Part shown: one piece after another, positions 10,836 to 19,469 of the stretch
How the letters are laid out: every line of letters starts with the position of its first letter
How positions within the stretch are numbered: the stretch's first letter is position 1
Origin: Micromonospora ureilytica
Lineage (GTDB): Bacteria > Actinomycetota > Actinomycetes > Mycobacteriales > Micromonosporaceae
DNA: 64,000 bases
Reading direction: 5' to 3'
NCBI RefSeq assembly: GCF_015751765.1
Contig: NZ_JADOTX010000001.1
Span: 4,216,001 to 4,280,000, forward strand
Program-made: the position numbers and the translations under genes
Notes under the pieces: generated by a model
What the model was told of the DNA's origin: nothing
Database searches by the model: none
The model's input: only the letters and a program-made list of their open reading frames with translations

Positions 10836-11662
10836 TTGCGGCCGGTCCGTGCGGTCGCCATCCGCACCCCACCACCAAGCAGCAGGAGTACGCCGGCGCC
10901 GGTGAGCACGTACCACCAGGTGTCCACGCCCGTGCCGGCCTGGCCGCCGTCACCGCTGGGCACGCCGCCCGGGGCGGAGTGCAGGCCGGTGATGGTCTGG
11001 GCCACCACGTCGAGGGTCTTGCCCTCGGCGGAGCCGATCGCGTAGACGATCGTGGCGGTGCCCTCCTTGAGGTCAAGGTCCGCCGGGCCGATGGCCACGG
11101 TGTCGGTGCCGGCCAGCACCACGTCCGCCTTCACGTTGCCCGCGTCGACGTCGCCCTTGGCCTCGTTCGGGTTGGTGAGGTCCTCGAAGACCGGGGTGCC
11201 ACCGGCGCGAACGTCGACCGCCGGTGCGGCGGCGGTGTGCCGGACGATCAGCCGCGCCTTGCCGGCGTCTACCTTCGATACGTCGTTCACGAACGGCGTG
11301 ATCTTCGGCTGGCCGGCGGCGTCGAGGTGGGCCGCGATGCTGATGTTCGCACCGCCCGGCACCGCGGCGTTGTCGACAGTGAGGATCGCGCTGGCGATCG
11401 GCTCGCCCGGCTTGGTGAGCGCGATGTCGTAGTCGCCCTCCTCCAGGCTCAGCGGGCCGGCGACGTCGCCGGGCTTGAAGTTGTCCAACGTCTTCTTGCC
11501 GTTGACGTAGACGTCGACAGGGGTGTCCGGGATGCCGTGCACGACGGAGACCTTCGACGTGGCGGCGTACGCGGGGCCGGCGGTGAACGCTGCGACGCCG
11601 GCGAAGGCCAGCGCGGCGACCGCGCCGCCCGCGGCGACCCGACGGAAGTACGAGAGCTGCAT
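10832..11662 (-). CDS. Secreted DUF4397 protein with C-terminal anchor
   Basis: 276 aa. A Sec signal peptide (residues ~1-33, ending AYAA) is followed by a DUF4397 beta-domain (SKVSVVHGIPDTPVDVYVNGKKTLDNFKPG is the family opening) and a second related beta region to about residue 230. The tail is arranged like a cell-wall sorting signal: QAGTG, then a hydrophobic stretch (WYVLTGAGVLLLLGGG), then a basic end (RMATARTGRK). The motif is not canonical LPxTG. The sortase gene starts within its stop codon. Transcription probably starts at the ECF-like promoter at 11715-11743, linking it to the sigma/anti-sigma pair across the divergent region. Confidence 0.88.
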   Translation of the reverse strand: MQLSYFRRVAAGGAVAALAFAGVAAFTAGPAYAATSKVSVVHGIPDTPVDVYVNGKKTLDNFKPGDVAGPLSLEEGDYDIALTKPGEPIASAILTVDNAAVPGGANISIAAHLDAAGQPKITPFVNDVSKVDAGKARLIVRHTAAAPAVDVRAGGTPVFEDLTNPNEAKGDVDAGNVKADVVLAGTDTVAIGPADLDLKEGTATIVYAIGSAEGKTLDVVAQTITGLHSAPGGVPSGDGGQAGTGVDTWWYVLTGAGVLLLLGGGVRMATARTGRK

Positions 11663-11714
11663 GTCTGCCTCCTGATAATTGGTGCTGATTCGTCAGGCCT
11701 GGCTTGCAGAACTG

Positions 11715-11743
11715 GTTACGCCCGCTCCCGGACGGGTGGATGC
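11715..11743 (-). promoter_or_regulatory. ECF-type promoter of the DUF4397-sortase operon
   Basis: Read on the minus strand: GCATCC (11743-11738), 17 bases, CGTAAC (11720-11715), about 50 bases before the DUF4397 start. The same GCATCC-17-CGAA layout occurs on the plus strand in front of the ECF sigma gene. It resembles, from memory, the CATCC / CGAA type elements reported for mycobacterial SigK. Confidence 0.6.
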
Positions 11744-11777
11744 GACAGGGAGGCACTTTTCTTTTCCCGCTCCGGCT

Positions 11778-11806
11778 GCATCCGGCAGGGGGTCGGGGGA
11801 CGAAGA
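11778..11806 (+). promoter_or_regulatory. ECF-type promoter of the sigma/anti-sigma operon
   Basis: GCATCC at 11778-11783, a 17-base spacer and CGAAGA at 11801-11806, about 85 bases before the sigma factor ATG. It matches the divergent promoter at 11715-11743 in the -35 element, spacer length and first -10 bases. This suggests that the sigma factor drives its own gene. Confidence 0.6.
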
Positions 11807-11892
11807 GCTGGTGAGATGACATCGACCGGGGAAGTGGGGCGGAGACTGTGGCGGCTACAGTCGGGCATGCCCCATCGAAGGCGAGCCGCTCG

Positions 11893-12495
11893 ATGACGGC
11901 GCCACGACCGGAACCGGACCCTCCGGTGGACGACCTCGACCGCAGGTTCCGCGCCGGCGACGACGTGGCGCTCCGCGAGGCGTACGACAGTTACGGTCGT
12001 GCCGTGCTCCACCTGGCCACGTCCATGCTGGCGAACCGCAGCGACGCCGAGGACGTCACCCAGGCGACGTTCGTCGCCGCCTGGCTGGGCCGCGACACGT
12101 TCGACCCGGCCAAGGGGTCGCTGATCGGTTGGTTGCTCGGCATCGGCCGGCGGAAGGTCATCGACCGGATGCGCGCCTCGGCCCGGGAGACGCGGGTGGT
12201 GGAGACGGTCCGACAGCTACCCGAGCAGGCGCCTACCGACCCGGACCCGGACCGCGTGGTGGACCGGTTGGTGATCGCCGACGAGCTGGCTCGTCTTCCG
12301 GACGACCAGCGACGGATGCTGGAGTTGGCCTTCTACGACGACCTGACACACCAGCAGATAGCCACGGTGACCGGCGTGCCGTTGGGCACCGTGAAGAGTC
12401 ACATCCGACGCGGCATGGCGAGCTTGAAACGCAGATGGGAGGTGGACGGTGCAGCACCTGGACCACGACCGGCTGGTATTTCTGGCGCTCGGTGA
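11893..12495 (+). CDS. ECF RNA polymerase sigma factor (SigK-like)
   Basis: 200 aa. Region 2 contains the usual ANRSDAEDVTQATFVAAWLGRDTFDP segment, and region 4 holds the helix-turn-helix YDDLTHQQIATVTGVPLGTVKSHIRRGMASLKRRW. It is followed, with a 47-base overlap, by an RskA-type anti-sigma gene, so it is best placed in the SigK-like group. Start is ATG at 11893; a GTG at 11848 in frame has no domain support. Two matching promoter-like sequences in the divergent region suggest it controls itself and the DUF4397-sortase operon, i.e. an envelope-surface response. Confidence 0.92.
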   Translation: MTAPRPEPDPPVDDLDRRFRAGDDVALREAYDSYGRAVLHLATSMLANRSDAEDVTQATFVAAWLGRDTFDPAKGSLIGWLLGIGRRKVIDRMRASARETRVVETVRQLPEQAPTDPDPDRVVDRLVIADELARLPDDQRRMLELAFYDDLTHQQIATVTGVPLGTVKSHIRRGMASLKRRWEVDGAAPGPRPAGISGAR

Positions 12496-13249
12496 GAGCG
12501 AGGCGGACAACGGGGAGAGCACCCACCTCGGCACCTGCGCGCACTGCCGTACGGAGTTGGCGACACTTGAGCGGGTCGCGGGGCTCGGCACCGAGACACG
12601 GGGCCTGGCTGACCTGCCCGACCCGCCGGAGCACATCTGGCAGGGCATCGAAGCCCAGGTCAGGGCCGCGGAGGTCGACACCTCGCCGGCCGAGACCCGG
12701 GTTCCTGAGCAGGCCGGCACCAGAACGGCCGAGCCGATCCCGGGCGCGGCGGCCAGGCCGACGGTGACCCGACTGGACCCGGCGCGACGATCCCGCCGGG
12801 GTGGTGGCTGGTCCCGTTGGGCGGCCACCGCGGTGACCGCGGCCGCCGCGGCCGCGGTCGGCGTGATCGGCACCGTCTCCGTGCTCCGACCCGACGATCC
12901 GGCGCCCACCCCGACGCCGGTGGTGGTGGCGAGCGCGCCGTTGGCGGCGTACGGGGCGACGCCGCCGGCGGCCAAGGGTGACGCCCGGGTTCTCCAGGAC
13001 GGCCAACTACATCTGCATGTGGCGAATCTCCCGAGCGTCCCGGGGTACTACGAGGTCTGGCTCATCAATCCGACGACGATGGAGATGTTCTCGATCGGCA
13101 CCCTGGGGGGCGGCTCGGACGCCCTGCTGCCCCTGCCCCCGAATGCCGACCTCAAGAGCTACTCGGTGGTCGACGTCTCCGCCGAGCAGTACGACAACAA
13201 CACCCGCCACTCCGGCGACAGCCTGTTGAGGGGCTCCCTGACGGGCTGA
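12449..13249 (+). CDS. RskA-type anti-sigma factor (membrane)
   Basis: 266 aa. The cytoplasmic N-terminal domain binds the sigma factor and has a zinc-type [12 protein letters not shown] motif. One membrane helix ([23 protein letters not shown], about residues 128-150) leads to an extracytoplasmic RskA domain (residues ~165-260, [23 protein letters not shown]). Start GTG at 12449 has GGGAGG at 12437-12442. The overlap with the sigma gene implies coupled synthesis. Release of the sigma factor by stepwise proteolysis is known for the family but not shown here. Confidence 0.92.
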   Translation: MQHLDHDRLVFLALGESEADNGESTHLGTCAHCRTELATLERVAGLGTETRGLADLPDPPEHIWQGIEAQVRAAEVDTSPAETRVPEQAGTRTAEPIPGAAARPTVTRLDPARRSRRGGGWSRWAATAVTAAAAAAVGVIGTVSVLRPDDPAPTPTPVVVASAPLAAYGATPPAAKGDARVLQDGQLHLHVANLPSVPGYYEVWLINPTTMEMFSIGTLGGGSDALLPLPPNADLKSYSVVDVSAEQYDNNTRHSGDSLLRGSLTG

Positions 13250-13336
13250 TCGGCGGGCCGGCTCAGCTCCCCGGCTCGCCGATCAGCTCCCCACACGGCA
13301 GTGGCCGCCCGTTCGCACGGGCGGCCACTGCCGTGT
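13245..13336. terminator. Tandem hairpins between anti-sigma gene and etfA
   Basis: Two consecutive stem-loops at the convergent junction. The first pairs 13245-13261 with 13271-13287 (17 pairs with one G-U). The second pairs 13293-13311 with 13318-13336, a perfect 19-bp stem with a 6-base loop. No T-run follows on either strand, as is common in high-GC actinobacteria. They probably end transcription from both sides. Confidence 0.8.
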
Positions 13337-13343
13337 CGCTGGC

Positions 13344-14303
13344 TTACTTGCGCTTGCGGATCTCCTCGGCGGCCTGCGGGACGATCTTGAACAGGTCGCC
13401 CACCACCCCGAAGTCGGCCAGCTCGAAGATCGGCGCCTCGCCGTCCTTGTTGACCGCGACGATGGTCTTCGAGGTCTGCATGCCGGCCCGGTGCTGGATG
13501 GCACCGGAGATGCCGAGCGCGACGTAGAGCTGCGGGGAGACCGTCTTACCGGTCTGGCCCACCTGGAACTGGTGCGGGTAGAAGCCGGAGTCGACGGCCG
13601 CGCGGGACGCGCCGACGGCGCCGCCGAGCAGGTCGGCCAGCTCCTCGACCAGCTTGAAGTTGTCGGCGTTGCCGACGCCGCGGCCGCCGGAGACGACCAC
13701 GCCGGCCTCGGTCAGCTCGGGGCGGGAGCCCTTCTGCTCGGCGACCCGCTCGACGACAGTGGCCAGCTTGTCGGTGTCGGTGACCGACACACTGAGCTGC
13801 TCGATCGCCGGGGTGGCCGCCGCCGGCGCGGGGGTGACCGAGTTGGGTCGGACGGTGACCAGCGGCAGGCCCTTGGTGACCTTGGACTTGACGATGGCGG
13901 AGCCGGCGAAGGCGACCTGGGTCGCGGTGCCGTCGGCGTCCAGGCCGACCACGTCGGTCAGGATGCCGTTGTCGAGCTTGACGGCGAGCCGGGCGGCGAT
14001 CTCCTTGCCCTCCTGGGCCGACGCCAGCAGCACGGCGGCCGGCTGCACCCGCTTGACCAACTCGGCCAGCACTGTCGCCTTGGGGGCCACCAGGTAACCG
14101 TCGATCTCGTCACCCTCGGCGGCGTAGATCTTCTCCGCGCCGTACTCGCCCAGCTTGCCGCTCAGCGCCTCGGCGGCGCCGGCGCCGCCGAGCACCACAG
14201 CGCTCGGGGTGCCCAGCTCACGCGCGAGGGTGAGCATTTCCAGGGTGACCTTCTTGACGCCGAATTCCCTTGTGGCTTCGACGACGACGAGAACCTCAGA
14301 CAT
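13344..14303 (-). CDS. etfA: Electron transfer flavoprotein alpha subunit
   Basis: 319 aa. The C-terminal FAD domain is fully visible: the [17 protein letters not shown] turn, then [59 protein letters not shown] and the closing [15 protein letters not shown]. With EtfB it forms the heterodimer that carries electrons from acyl-CoA and other dehydrogenases to the respiratory chain. The gene lies 15 nt after etfB, as an etfBA operon. No ETF:quinone oxidoreductase gene is in the window, so this is the housekeeping-type pair rather than a fixABCX set. Confidence 0.96.
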   Translation of the reverse strand: MSEVLVVVEATREFGVKKVTLEMLTLARELGTPSAVVLGGAGAAEALSGKLGEYGAEKIYAAEGDEIDGYLVAPKATVLAELVKRVQPAAVLLASAQEGKEIAARLAVKLDNGILTDVVGLDADGTATQVAFAGSAIVKSKVTKGLPLVTVRPNSVTPAPAAATPAIEQLSVSVTDTDKLATVVERVAEQKGSRPELTEAGVVVSGGRGVGNADNFKLVEELADLLGGAVGASRAAVDSGFYPHQFQVGQTGKTVSPQLYVALGISGAIQHRAGMQTSKTIVAVNKDGEAPIFELADFGVVGDLFKIVPQAAEEIRKRK

Positions 14304-14318
14304 GTCAGAACCCCCCTC

Positions 14319-15098
14319 TCACACGAACTTCTCGGTGGCGAGGAACTCGACCAGCTTGACGCCGCCCTCGCCCTCATCAGTGACCTTGGCGCCGCCGGAG
14401 CGCGGGGGGCGCTTGGCGTGCTCGAGGACGGCGCTGGTGGCGCCGTCGAAGCCCACCTCGTCGGGCGCGACACCGAGGTCGGCCAGCGAGAGCGTCTGCA
14501 CCGGCTTCTTCTTGGCGGCCATGATGCCCTTGAAGGAGGGGTAGCGCGGCTCGTTGATCGTGTCCCACACGGAGACCACGGCCGGCGTGGAGGCGGTGAC
14601 CACCTCGTAGCCCTCCTCGGTCTGCCGCTCGACGGTAAGCGTCGCGCCGTCGACGGTGAGCTTGCGGGCGCCGGTGAGCGCCGCGACGCCCAGTCGCTCG
14701 GCGATCATGTGCGGCATGACCTGGACCCGACCGTCGGTGGACTCGGCGCCGCAGATGACCAGGTCGGCACCCAGCTGACCGAGCGCGGCGGCCAGCACCT
14801 TCGAGGTGGCGACGGCGCACGAGCCGTGCAGGGCGTCGTCCAGCACGTGCACGGCCTTGTCCGGACCCATGGAGAGCGCCTTGCGGATCGACTCGGTCGC
14901 CCGGTCCGGACCCATGGTCAGGATGGTGACCTCGCCGCCGTGCGCCTCCTTGATCTTCAGGGCCTCCTCGATGGCGTACTCGTCCATCTCGTTGATCACG
15001 TTGTTCGCCGAACCGCGGTCGACGGTGTTGTCGTCATTGCGCAGGTTGCGGTCCGCGCCCGAATCAGGCACCTGCTTGACGAGTACGACGATGTTCAT
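14319..15098 (-). CDS. etfB: Electron transfer flavoprotein beta subunit
   Basis: 259 aa. Starts MNIVVLVKQVPDSGADRNL, with NDEDAIEEAL-like MDEYAIEEALKIKE next, and the AMP-binding region TESTDGRVQVMPHMIAERLG (written CGAESTDGRVQVMP here) in the middle. The AMP site is structural in this family. ATG at 15098 is chosen; AGGAGGG lies about 13 bases upstream, a long spacing, but upstream in-frame sequence has no homology features. First gene of the etfBA operon. Confidence 0.95.
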   Translation of the reverse strand: MNIVVLVKQVPDSGADRNLRNDDNTVDRGSANNVINEMDEYAIEEALKIKEAHGGEVTILTMGPDRATESIRKALSMGPDKAVHVLDDALHGSCAVATSKVLAAALGQLGADLVICGAESTDGRVQVMPHMIAERLGVAALTGARKLTVDGATLTVERQTEEGYEVVTASTPAVVSVWDTINEPRYPSFKGIMAAKKKPVQTLSLADLGVAPDEVGFDGATSAVLEHAKRPPRSGGAKVTDEGEGGVKLVEFLATEKFV

Positions 15099-15285
15099 CG
15101 CGCTTCGACGACCCTCCTGTGTGGTGTTGCGATTCGCTCGCCCGGTCTGGGGCGCAGCGTCGCGCGTCGGTCGACGCCAGGTCAACCGAGGGCGGTTGTG
15201 CGGTTGCCCACGACGCAATGTTACCTGCCAGTAGGTTGCGCTCCGGCAGCACTCAGAGTGACACAGCTCACCGCCGCGCGGCCGG

Positions 15286-15693
15286 TCAGGCCGGCTCGGC
15301 CAACGCGACCCGGATCTGGTCGATGGCCGCCGCCTCGGCGGGCGCCACCCCGTCGTGCGCCCGGGCCACCTGGTCCGCCGCGGCCAACACCAGCGAGCGG
15401 TACGCGTCCACGTCCCGCGGGGACTTCTCGCGCAGGATCCGCACCGCCTGCCCCAGCGCCGGCAGCACCACCGACTCGATCTCCAGCTGCGAGTCCCGGG
15501 GAAGTCGCGGCAGCGGGCCGGTGGTCAGCGCCTCCTTCACCGTGCCACTGGCGTCGGCCAACGCGCCGGACGCGGCGATGCTCTCCCGGATCACCCCCAG
15601 GACCCCCGGGTCGGCGTTGGAGACCAGGAAGACGGCGCCGAAGGCGCCGGTCTTGAGGGTCAGCCGCTCCTCGTCCGTCAACCGCTGCTCCAT
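15286..15693 (-). CDS. Conserved actinobacterial protein of unknown function
   Basis: 135 aa, mostly alpha-helical, no signal or membrane segment. Begins MEQRLTDEERLTLKTGAFGAVFLVSNADPG. I do not recognise a named domain. It starts two bases after the stop of the upstream GNAT gene on the same strand, so the two are very probably co-transcribed and translationally linked. The longer open frame (to 16044) lies inside the GNAT gene and has no support. Confidence 0.75.
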   Translation of the reverse strand: MEQRLTDEERLTLKTGAFGAVFLVSNADPGVLGVIRESIAASGALADASGTVKEALTTGPLPRLPRDSQLEIESVVLPALGQAVRILREKSPRDVDAYRSLVLAAADQVARAHDGVAPAEAAAIDQIRVALAEPA

Positions 15694-15695
15694 GA

Positions 15696-16493
15696 TCACG
15701 GAGTGTAGACGTACGGGGTTGTGGTGGTGACCGCGACGAGGCCGAGTCGCTGCAGGATGGGCCGGCTGTCCTCGGAACAGTCGACCTGCATCAACGTCCG
15801 GCCGCGCTGGTCGGCCAGCCGCGCCCGGTGGTTGACCAAGGCCCGGTAGATGCCCTTGCGACGCCACTGCGGCAGGGTCGAGCCACCCCACAGGGTGGCG
15901 AAGCCGGTGTTCGCCGGGAACCGCACCCAGCCGGCGCTCACCACGGTCTCGTCCGCCTCGGCCACCACCACGGTGATCGAGTTCGGGTCGGCGTCGATCT
16001 CCTTGGCCAGGCCCCACACCAGGTGCGAGCGGTCCTCCTGCCACACCTCCTCCTCCATGGCGGCGATCCGCTCCAGGTCCTCGCGGGAGGTCACCTCACG
16101 CAGGCGTACCCCCTCGGGGGCGACCGGCAGCGCGGCGGCCAGCGGGGCGACCGGGCCGACCACGACGGTCTCCCGGTCCTCCGGCACGAAGCCGGCGGCG
16201 CGCAGACGGTCCGCCAGGTCCGCCGGCTCGTCGTGTTCGTTGAGCTTCCACTCCGCCGACTCGCCCCGTTCACGGCACAGCCGCACCTGCCGGGCGATCA
16301 GCTCGTCCAGCGCGTCGCCGGTCAACCCGCCCAGGTCGCGGTAGGTGATGAACCCACCGGAATCGAGCCCGGTGATCCGGACCAGCGGCCCGTCCCGCTC
16401 CACGGTCACCCCGGCCGGGACCGGGTCGGGGATCTCCGGGCGGAGTTGGTTGTCGTAGGCGGTCCGCAGCGTCTGTACGTCGAGATCAGTCAC
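15696..16493 (-). CDS. GNAT family N-acetyltransferase
   Basis: 265 aa. The C-terminal half holds a GNAT domain with the acetyl-CoA loop in TLPQWRRKGIYRALVNHRARLADQRG (the R/Q-x-x-G-x-G/A type turn, here RRKGIYR), preceded by VVVAEADETVVSAGWVRFPANTGFATLWGG. The N-terminal 130 residues look like a second, degenerate GNAT-like unit. Substrate unknown. Coupled to the 135-residue protein downstream. Confidence 0.85.
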   Translation of the reverse strand: MTDLDVQTLRTAYDNQLRPEIPDPVPAGVTVERDGPLVRITGLDSGGFITYRDLGGLTGDALDELIARQVRLCRERGESAEWKLNEHDEPADLADRLRAAGFVPEDRETVVVGPVAPLAAALPVAPEGVRLREVTSREDLERIAAMEEEVWQEDRSHLVWGLAKEIDADPNSITVVVAEADETVVSAGWVRFPANTGFATLWGGSTLPQWRRKGIYRALVNHRARLADQRGRTLMQVDCSEDSRPILQRLGLVAVTTTTPYVYTP

Positions 16494-16535
16494 CGGCCCA
16501 GGCTAAGCGGGAGGGGAAGTGGATAATCTCCCACT

Positions 16536-16928
16536 GTGTGGGAGGCGATCAGGCGGTGGTTCGACCCGGCGGAGCTGGGCTCGGTCGGCGAGACACCCGA
16601 CTACCGGTTCTCCCTGGCAAACGAGCGAACCTTCCTCGCCTGGCTGCGCACCGGTCTGGCGCTGGTCGGCGGTGGGCTGGCCGCCGCGCAGTTCCTGCCG
16701 CAGCTGCCGATGAGCCACCTGCGCGAGGTGATCGCCGTGGCGCTGCTGCTGCTCGGCGGCGCCGTCGCGATCCGCGCCGTGGACCACTGGGCGCGTACCG
16801 AGCGGGCCATCCGGCTCGGCCAGGAGCTGCCCGCGTCCCGGTTTCCCGCCATCCTGGCCCTCGCCGTCGGCGTCGGCGCGTTGCTGCTGGTGGTCGCCGT
16901 CCTGATGCGGGCGATCGGCGGGCGGTGA
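16536..16928 (+). CDS. DUF202 (YidH-type) membrane protein
   Basis: 130 aa with three membrane helices. The family signature is present: FSLANERTFLAWLRTGLALVGGGLA, followed by two hydrophobic segments (VIAVALLLLGGAVAIRAV and AILALAVGVGALLLVVAVLM). GTG start at 16536. Overlaps the next DUF202 gene by four bases. Function of DUF202 proteins is not established. Confidence 0.85.
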   Translation: MWEAIRRWFDPAELGSVGETPDYRFSLANERTFLAWLRTGLALVGGGLAAAQFLPQLPMSHLREVIAVALLLLGGAVAIRAVDHWARTERAIRLGQELPASRFPAILALAVGVGALLLVVAVLMRAIGGR

Positions 16929-17230
16929 GCAGCGGACGCGACCCGGGGCTGCAACCGGAGCGGACCCGGCTGGCCTGGCGGCGCACCCTGCTCACGGTGA
17001 CCGTGGTGACAGTGCTCGCCGTTCGGCTGGCGTCGACGGGCGACCCGACCGATGCGTTGATCGCCGGGGGGACCGTGCTGGTGTGGGGCGCCCTGCTGGT
17101 GCTCTGCTGGCCCAGGGGCACCGGCACCGGTCCGACCCGCACCGGCGGCCGGACACTGCCCCTGGTCACGGCCGGCACGGTGGTGCTCGCGTTACTGGGA
17201 GTGCTGCTGGTGCTGCGCGGACTGTGGTGA
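16925..17230 (+). CDS. DUF202 family small membrane protein
   Basis: 101 aa, a second and shorter DUF202 protein. Its GLQPERTRLAWRRTLLTVTVVTVLAVRLA is the family opening, followed by two more hydrophobic helices. GTG at 16925 overlaps the TGA of the preceding gene (GTGA), so the two proteins are made together and may form a hetero-oligomer. Paired DUF202 genes of unequal length are common in actinobacteria; function unknown. Confidence 0.85.
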   Translation: MSSGRDPGLQPERTRLAWRRTLLTVTVVTVLAVRLASTGDPTDALIAGGTVLVWGALLVLCWPRGTGTGPTRTGGRTLPLVTAGTVVLALLGVLLVLRGLW

Positions 17231-17257
17231 CGGGATTCGGTGCGCCATGATGGTTAC

Positions 17258-17674
17258 ATGGCCCGGCTTGGCGTACTTCTCTTCCTGGTGCAGATCGTTC
17301 TCGCGGTCTGCGCGCTGATCAGCTGTCTCTCCGCCGAGGAGGGCAAGATCCGTGCTCTTCCCCGCATCGCCTGGGTGCTGATCATCTTGTTCTTCCCGCT
17401 GGTCGGCTCGATCGCCTGGTTCATCGTCGGCCGGCAGCCCAGCCCCGGCGCCGGCAAGGGCTGGTCGGGCGGCATCGGCGGCGGTGAGCGGCAGCGCCCA
17501 CGGCCGGTGGCCCCCGACGACGACCCGGAGTTCCTGCGCTCCGTCGAGGAACGCGCCCAGCAGCAGGACCAGGAGCTCTTCCAGCGCTGGGAGGAAGACC
17601 TGCGGCGGCGTGAGGACGACCTGCGCCGCCGCGACGGTGAGCCGCCGCGGGAGGGTGACCGACCGGAGGTGTGA
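17258..17674 (+). CDS. PLDc_N domain membrane protein
   Basis: 138 aa. Two membrane helices (GVLLFLVQIVLAVCALISCLS and IAWVLIILFFPLVGSIAWFIVGR) form the phospholipase-D N-terminal-type module, as in YxlE-like proteins and cardiolipin synthases. No catalytic HKD motif follows. Instead there is a charged tail rich in Arg, Glu and Gln with two RREDDLRRR-like repeats near the end, likely helical. ATG at 17258. Function unknown, probably a membrane regulator. It converges on the ThDP enzyme gene. Confidence 0.8.
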   Translation: MARLGVLLFLVQIVLAVCALISCLSAEEGKIRALPRIAWVLIILFFPLVGSIAWFIVGRQPSPGAGKGWSGGIGGGERQRPRPVAPDDDPEFLRSVEERAQQQDQELFQRWEEDLRRREDDLRRRDGEPPREGDRPEV

Positions 17675-17678
17675 GCGC

Positions 17679-17717
17679 GCCGCCGCCGCCGCCGACGCAG
17701 GGGCGACGGCGGCGGCG
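17679..17717. terminator. GC-rich hairpin between PLDc_N and ThDP enzyme genes
   Basis: Runs of CGCCGCCGCCG and CGGCGGCGGCG face each other across about 15 bases at the convergent junction. Stem of about 11 bp, no T-run. Probable bidirectional terminator; the repetitive arms allow more than one pairing. Confidence 0.55.
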
Positions 17718-17725
17718 GGTGCGAC

Positions 17726-19348
17726 TCAGGCCAGGTTCGACGACCGGGGGTACGCGTCGGTCGGGTCGGTGAGCACGTTCACCAGGTACGGCACTCCGGA
17801 GTCGAACGCCCGCTGGAGCGCCGGGCCCAGGTCGGCAGCCTTGGCGACCGTCTCCCCCGCCCCGCCGAGCGCGCTGACCACCGTGTCGTACCGCAGCTCC
17901 GGCTGCAGGTCGGCGGCCACGTCGTAGCCGTACATGGCCCGCATCGGGTGCTTCTCCAGCCCCCAGATGCCGTTGTTGCCGACGACGATCACCACCGGCA
18001 GCTTCTGGCGGACCAGCGACTCGACGTCCATCAGCGAGAACCCGGCCGCGCCGTCGCCCATCAGCACGCAGATCTGCCGGTCCGGGTGGCTGACCCGGGC
18101 GCCCATCGCGTACCCCATGCCGGTGCCCAGGCAGCCGTACGGGCCCGGGTCCAGCCAGGTGCCGGGCTGGGCCGGCTCCAGGTACCGCCCGGCGTACGAC
18201 ACGAAGTCACCGCCGTCGCCGATGGTGATCGCGTCCGGGGCGAGCGCCCGGCGCAGCTCACCGTAGATCCGGGCCGGACGGATCGGGTCGGTCTCGGCGG
18301 CCATCTCCGCGGCGTCCCGAGCCTTCGCCGCGTCCTCGGCGACGCGTAGGTCGGCGATCCAGTCGGCGTGGTCGGCCCGGTCGCCGGAGTGATCGGCCAG
18401 CGCGGAGAGGATCAGGCGCAGGTCGCCGGCGGGAGCCGCGGCGGGCTGCACGTGCGTCGCCCGCTGGCTGGGCGCGTCGACGATGTGCACCACCTTGGCG
18501 TCACCGAAGTCACCGAAGCTGAGCCGGAAGTCCAGCGGGGTGCCCACCACCACTACCACGTCGGCGCCGGAGAGCGCGGCCCGGCGGGCCTTGGCGAACG
18601 CCAGCGGGTGCTGCGGCGGAAGCGAACCGCGACCCATGCCGTTTGTGAAGACCGGCACCTGCAACGCCTCGGCCGCCTCGCGCAGGGCGGCGACCGCGTC
18701 GCCCGCGTACACGTCGGAGCCGGCGATGATGACCGGCCGCTGCGCCCCGGCGATGAGCAGCGCGGCGCGGCCGACCTCCTCCGGGTCCGGCGCGATCGGG
18801 TCGACACCCGTCACGGTGGGCAGCTCGGCCTCGGCGACCGAGAAGACCGTCTCCAGCGGGAAGTCGAGGAAGGCCGGGCCGCGGTGCGGGGTGAGCGCGG
18901 CGTTGAGCGCCGCACCGACCGCACGCGGGATGTCGTCGGTGCTGAACACCGTCTCGGCGTGCTTGGTGACCGGGGCGACCAGCGGCAGGTGGTCCATCTC
19001 CTGGAGGCTGCCGGAGCCCCAGCGGAACGCGGGCGCTCGGCCCCCGAGCACCAGCACCGGCGAGGCGTTGAAGAATGCGCTGGTCATGCCGGAGATGCCG
19101 TTGGTGACGCCGGGCCCGGCGGTGAGCACGGCGAGGCCGGGACGGCGCTGGAGCTTGGCCACCGCCTCGGCGGCGAAGACCGCGGACTGCTCGTGCCGGA
19201 CGTCGTAGATCGGGAAGTCGGTCTTGTACGCGGCGTCGTAGAGCGGGAAGACGTGCCCGCCGGACAGCGTGAACATCTCCCGTACGCCGTGCGCGCGTAG
19301 TGCCGCGAGCGCCAGCTCGCCGCCGTGACCCTCGATCCGCTCCGTCAT
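17726..19348 (-). CDS. Acetolactate synthase-like ThDP-dependent enzyme
   Basis: 540 aa, with all three domains of the family. The N-terminal pyrimidine domain carries the activating glutamate in DVRHEQSAVFAAEA and LTAGPGVTNG. A central domain follows (RPVIIAGSDVYAG). The C-terminal pyrophosphate domain has the GDG...N motif in MGDGAAGFSLMDVESLVRQKLPVVIVVGNNGIWG. Chain-forming acetolactate synthases need a regulatory subunit next door; none is here. A catabolic or oxalyl-CoA decarboxylase/benzoylformate decarboxylase-like activity is equally possible. ATG at 19348 is preferred over the upstream in-frame start at 19378. Confidence 0.88.
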   Translation of the reverse strand: MTERIEGHGGELALAALRAHGVREMFTLSGGHVFPLYDAAYKTDFPIYDVRHEQSAVFAAEAVAKLQRRPGLAVLTAGPGVTNGISGMTSAFFNASPVLVLGGRAPAFRWGSGSLQEMDHLPLVAPVTKHAETVFSTDDIPRAVGAALNAALTPHRGPAFLDFPLETVFSVAEAELPTVTGVDPIAPDPEEVGRAALLIAGAQRPVIIAGSDVYAGDAVAALREAAEALQVPVFTNGMGRGSLPPQHPLAFAKARRAALSGADVVVVVGTPLDFRLSFGDFGDAKVVHIVDAPSQRATHVQPAAAPAGDLRLILSALADHSGDRADHADWIADLRVAEDAAKARDAAEMAAETDPIRPARIYGELRRALAPDAITIGDGGDFVSYAGRYLEPAQPGTWLDPGPYGCLGTGMGYAMGARVSHPDRQICVLMGDGAAGFSLMDVESLVRQKLPVVIVVGNNGIWGLEKHPMRAMYGYDVAADLQPELRYDTVVSALGGAGETVAKAADLGPALQRAFDSGVPYLVNVLTDPTDAYPRSSNLA

Positions 19349-19469
19349 GTCGCTCCCATCGTCCGTGGCCGGGATCACAGGTTACCGGCCAGTCACTTGA
19401 CCCTTCGACCGTGGCCCCGGCGACTGGACGTTGTCGAGGTCAGGGGCCATCGGGCCGGGAAGCGGCGGG

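Noticed and set aside
13344..15098. fixAB-type nitrogen-fixation electron transfer genes
   Set aside because: No fixC, fixX or nitrogen-fixation genes nearby; the sequence fits the ordinary etfBA pair.
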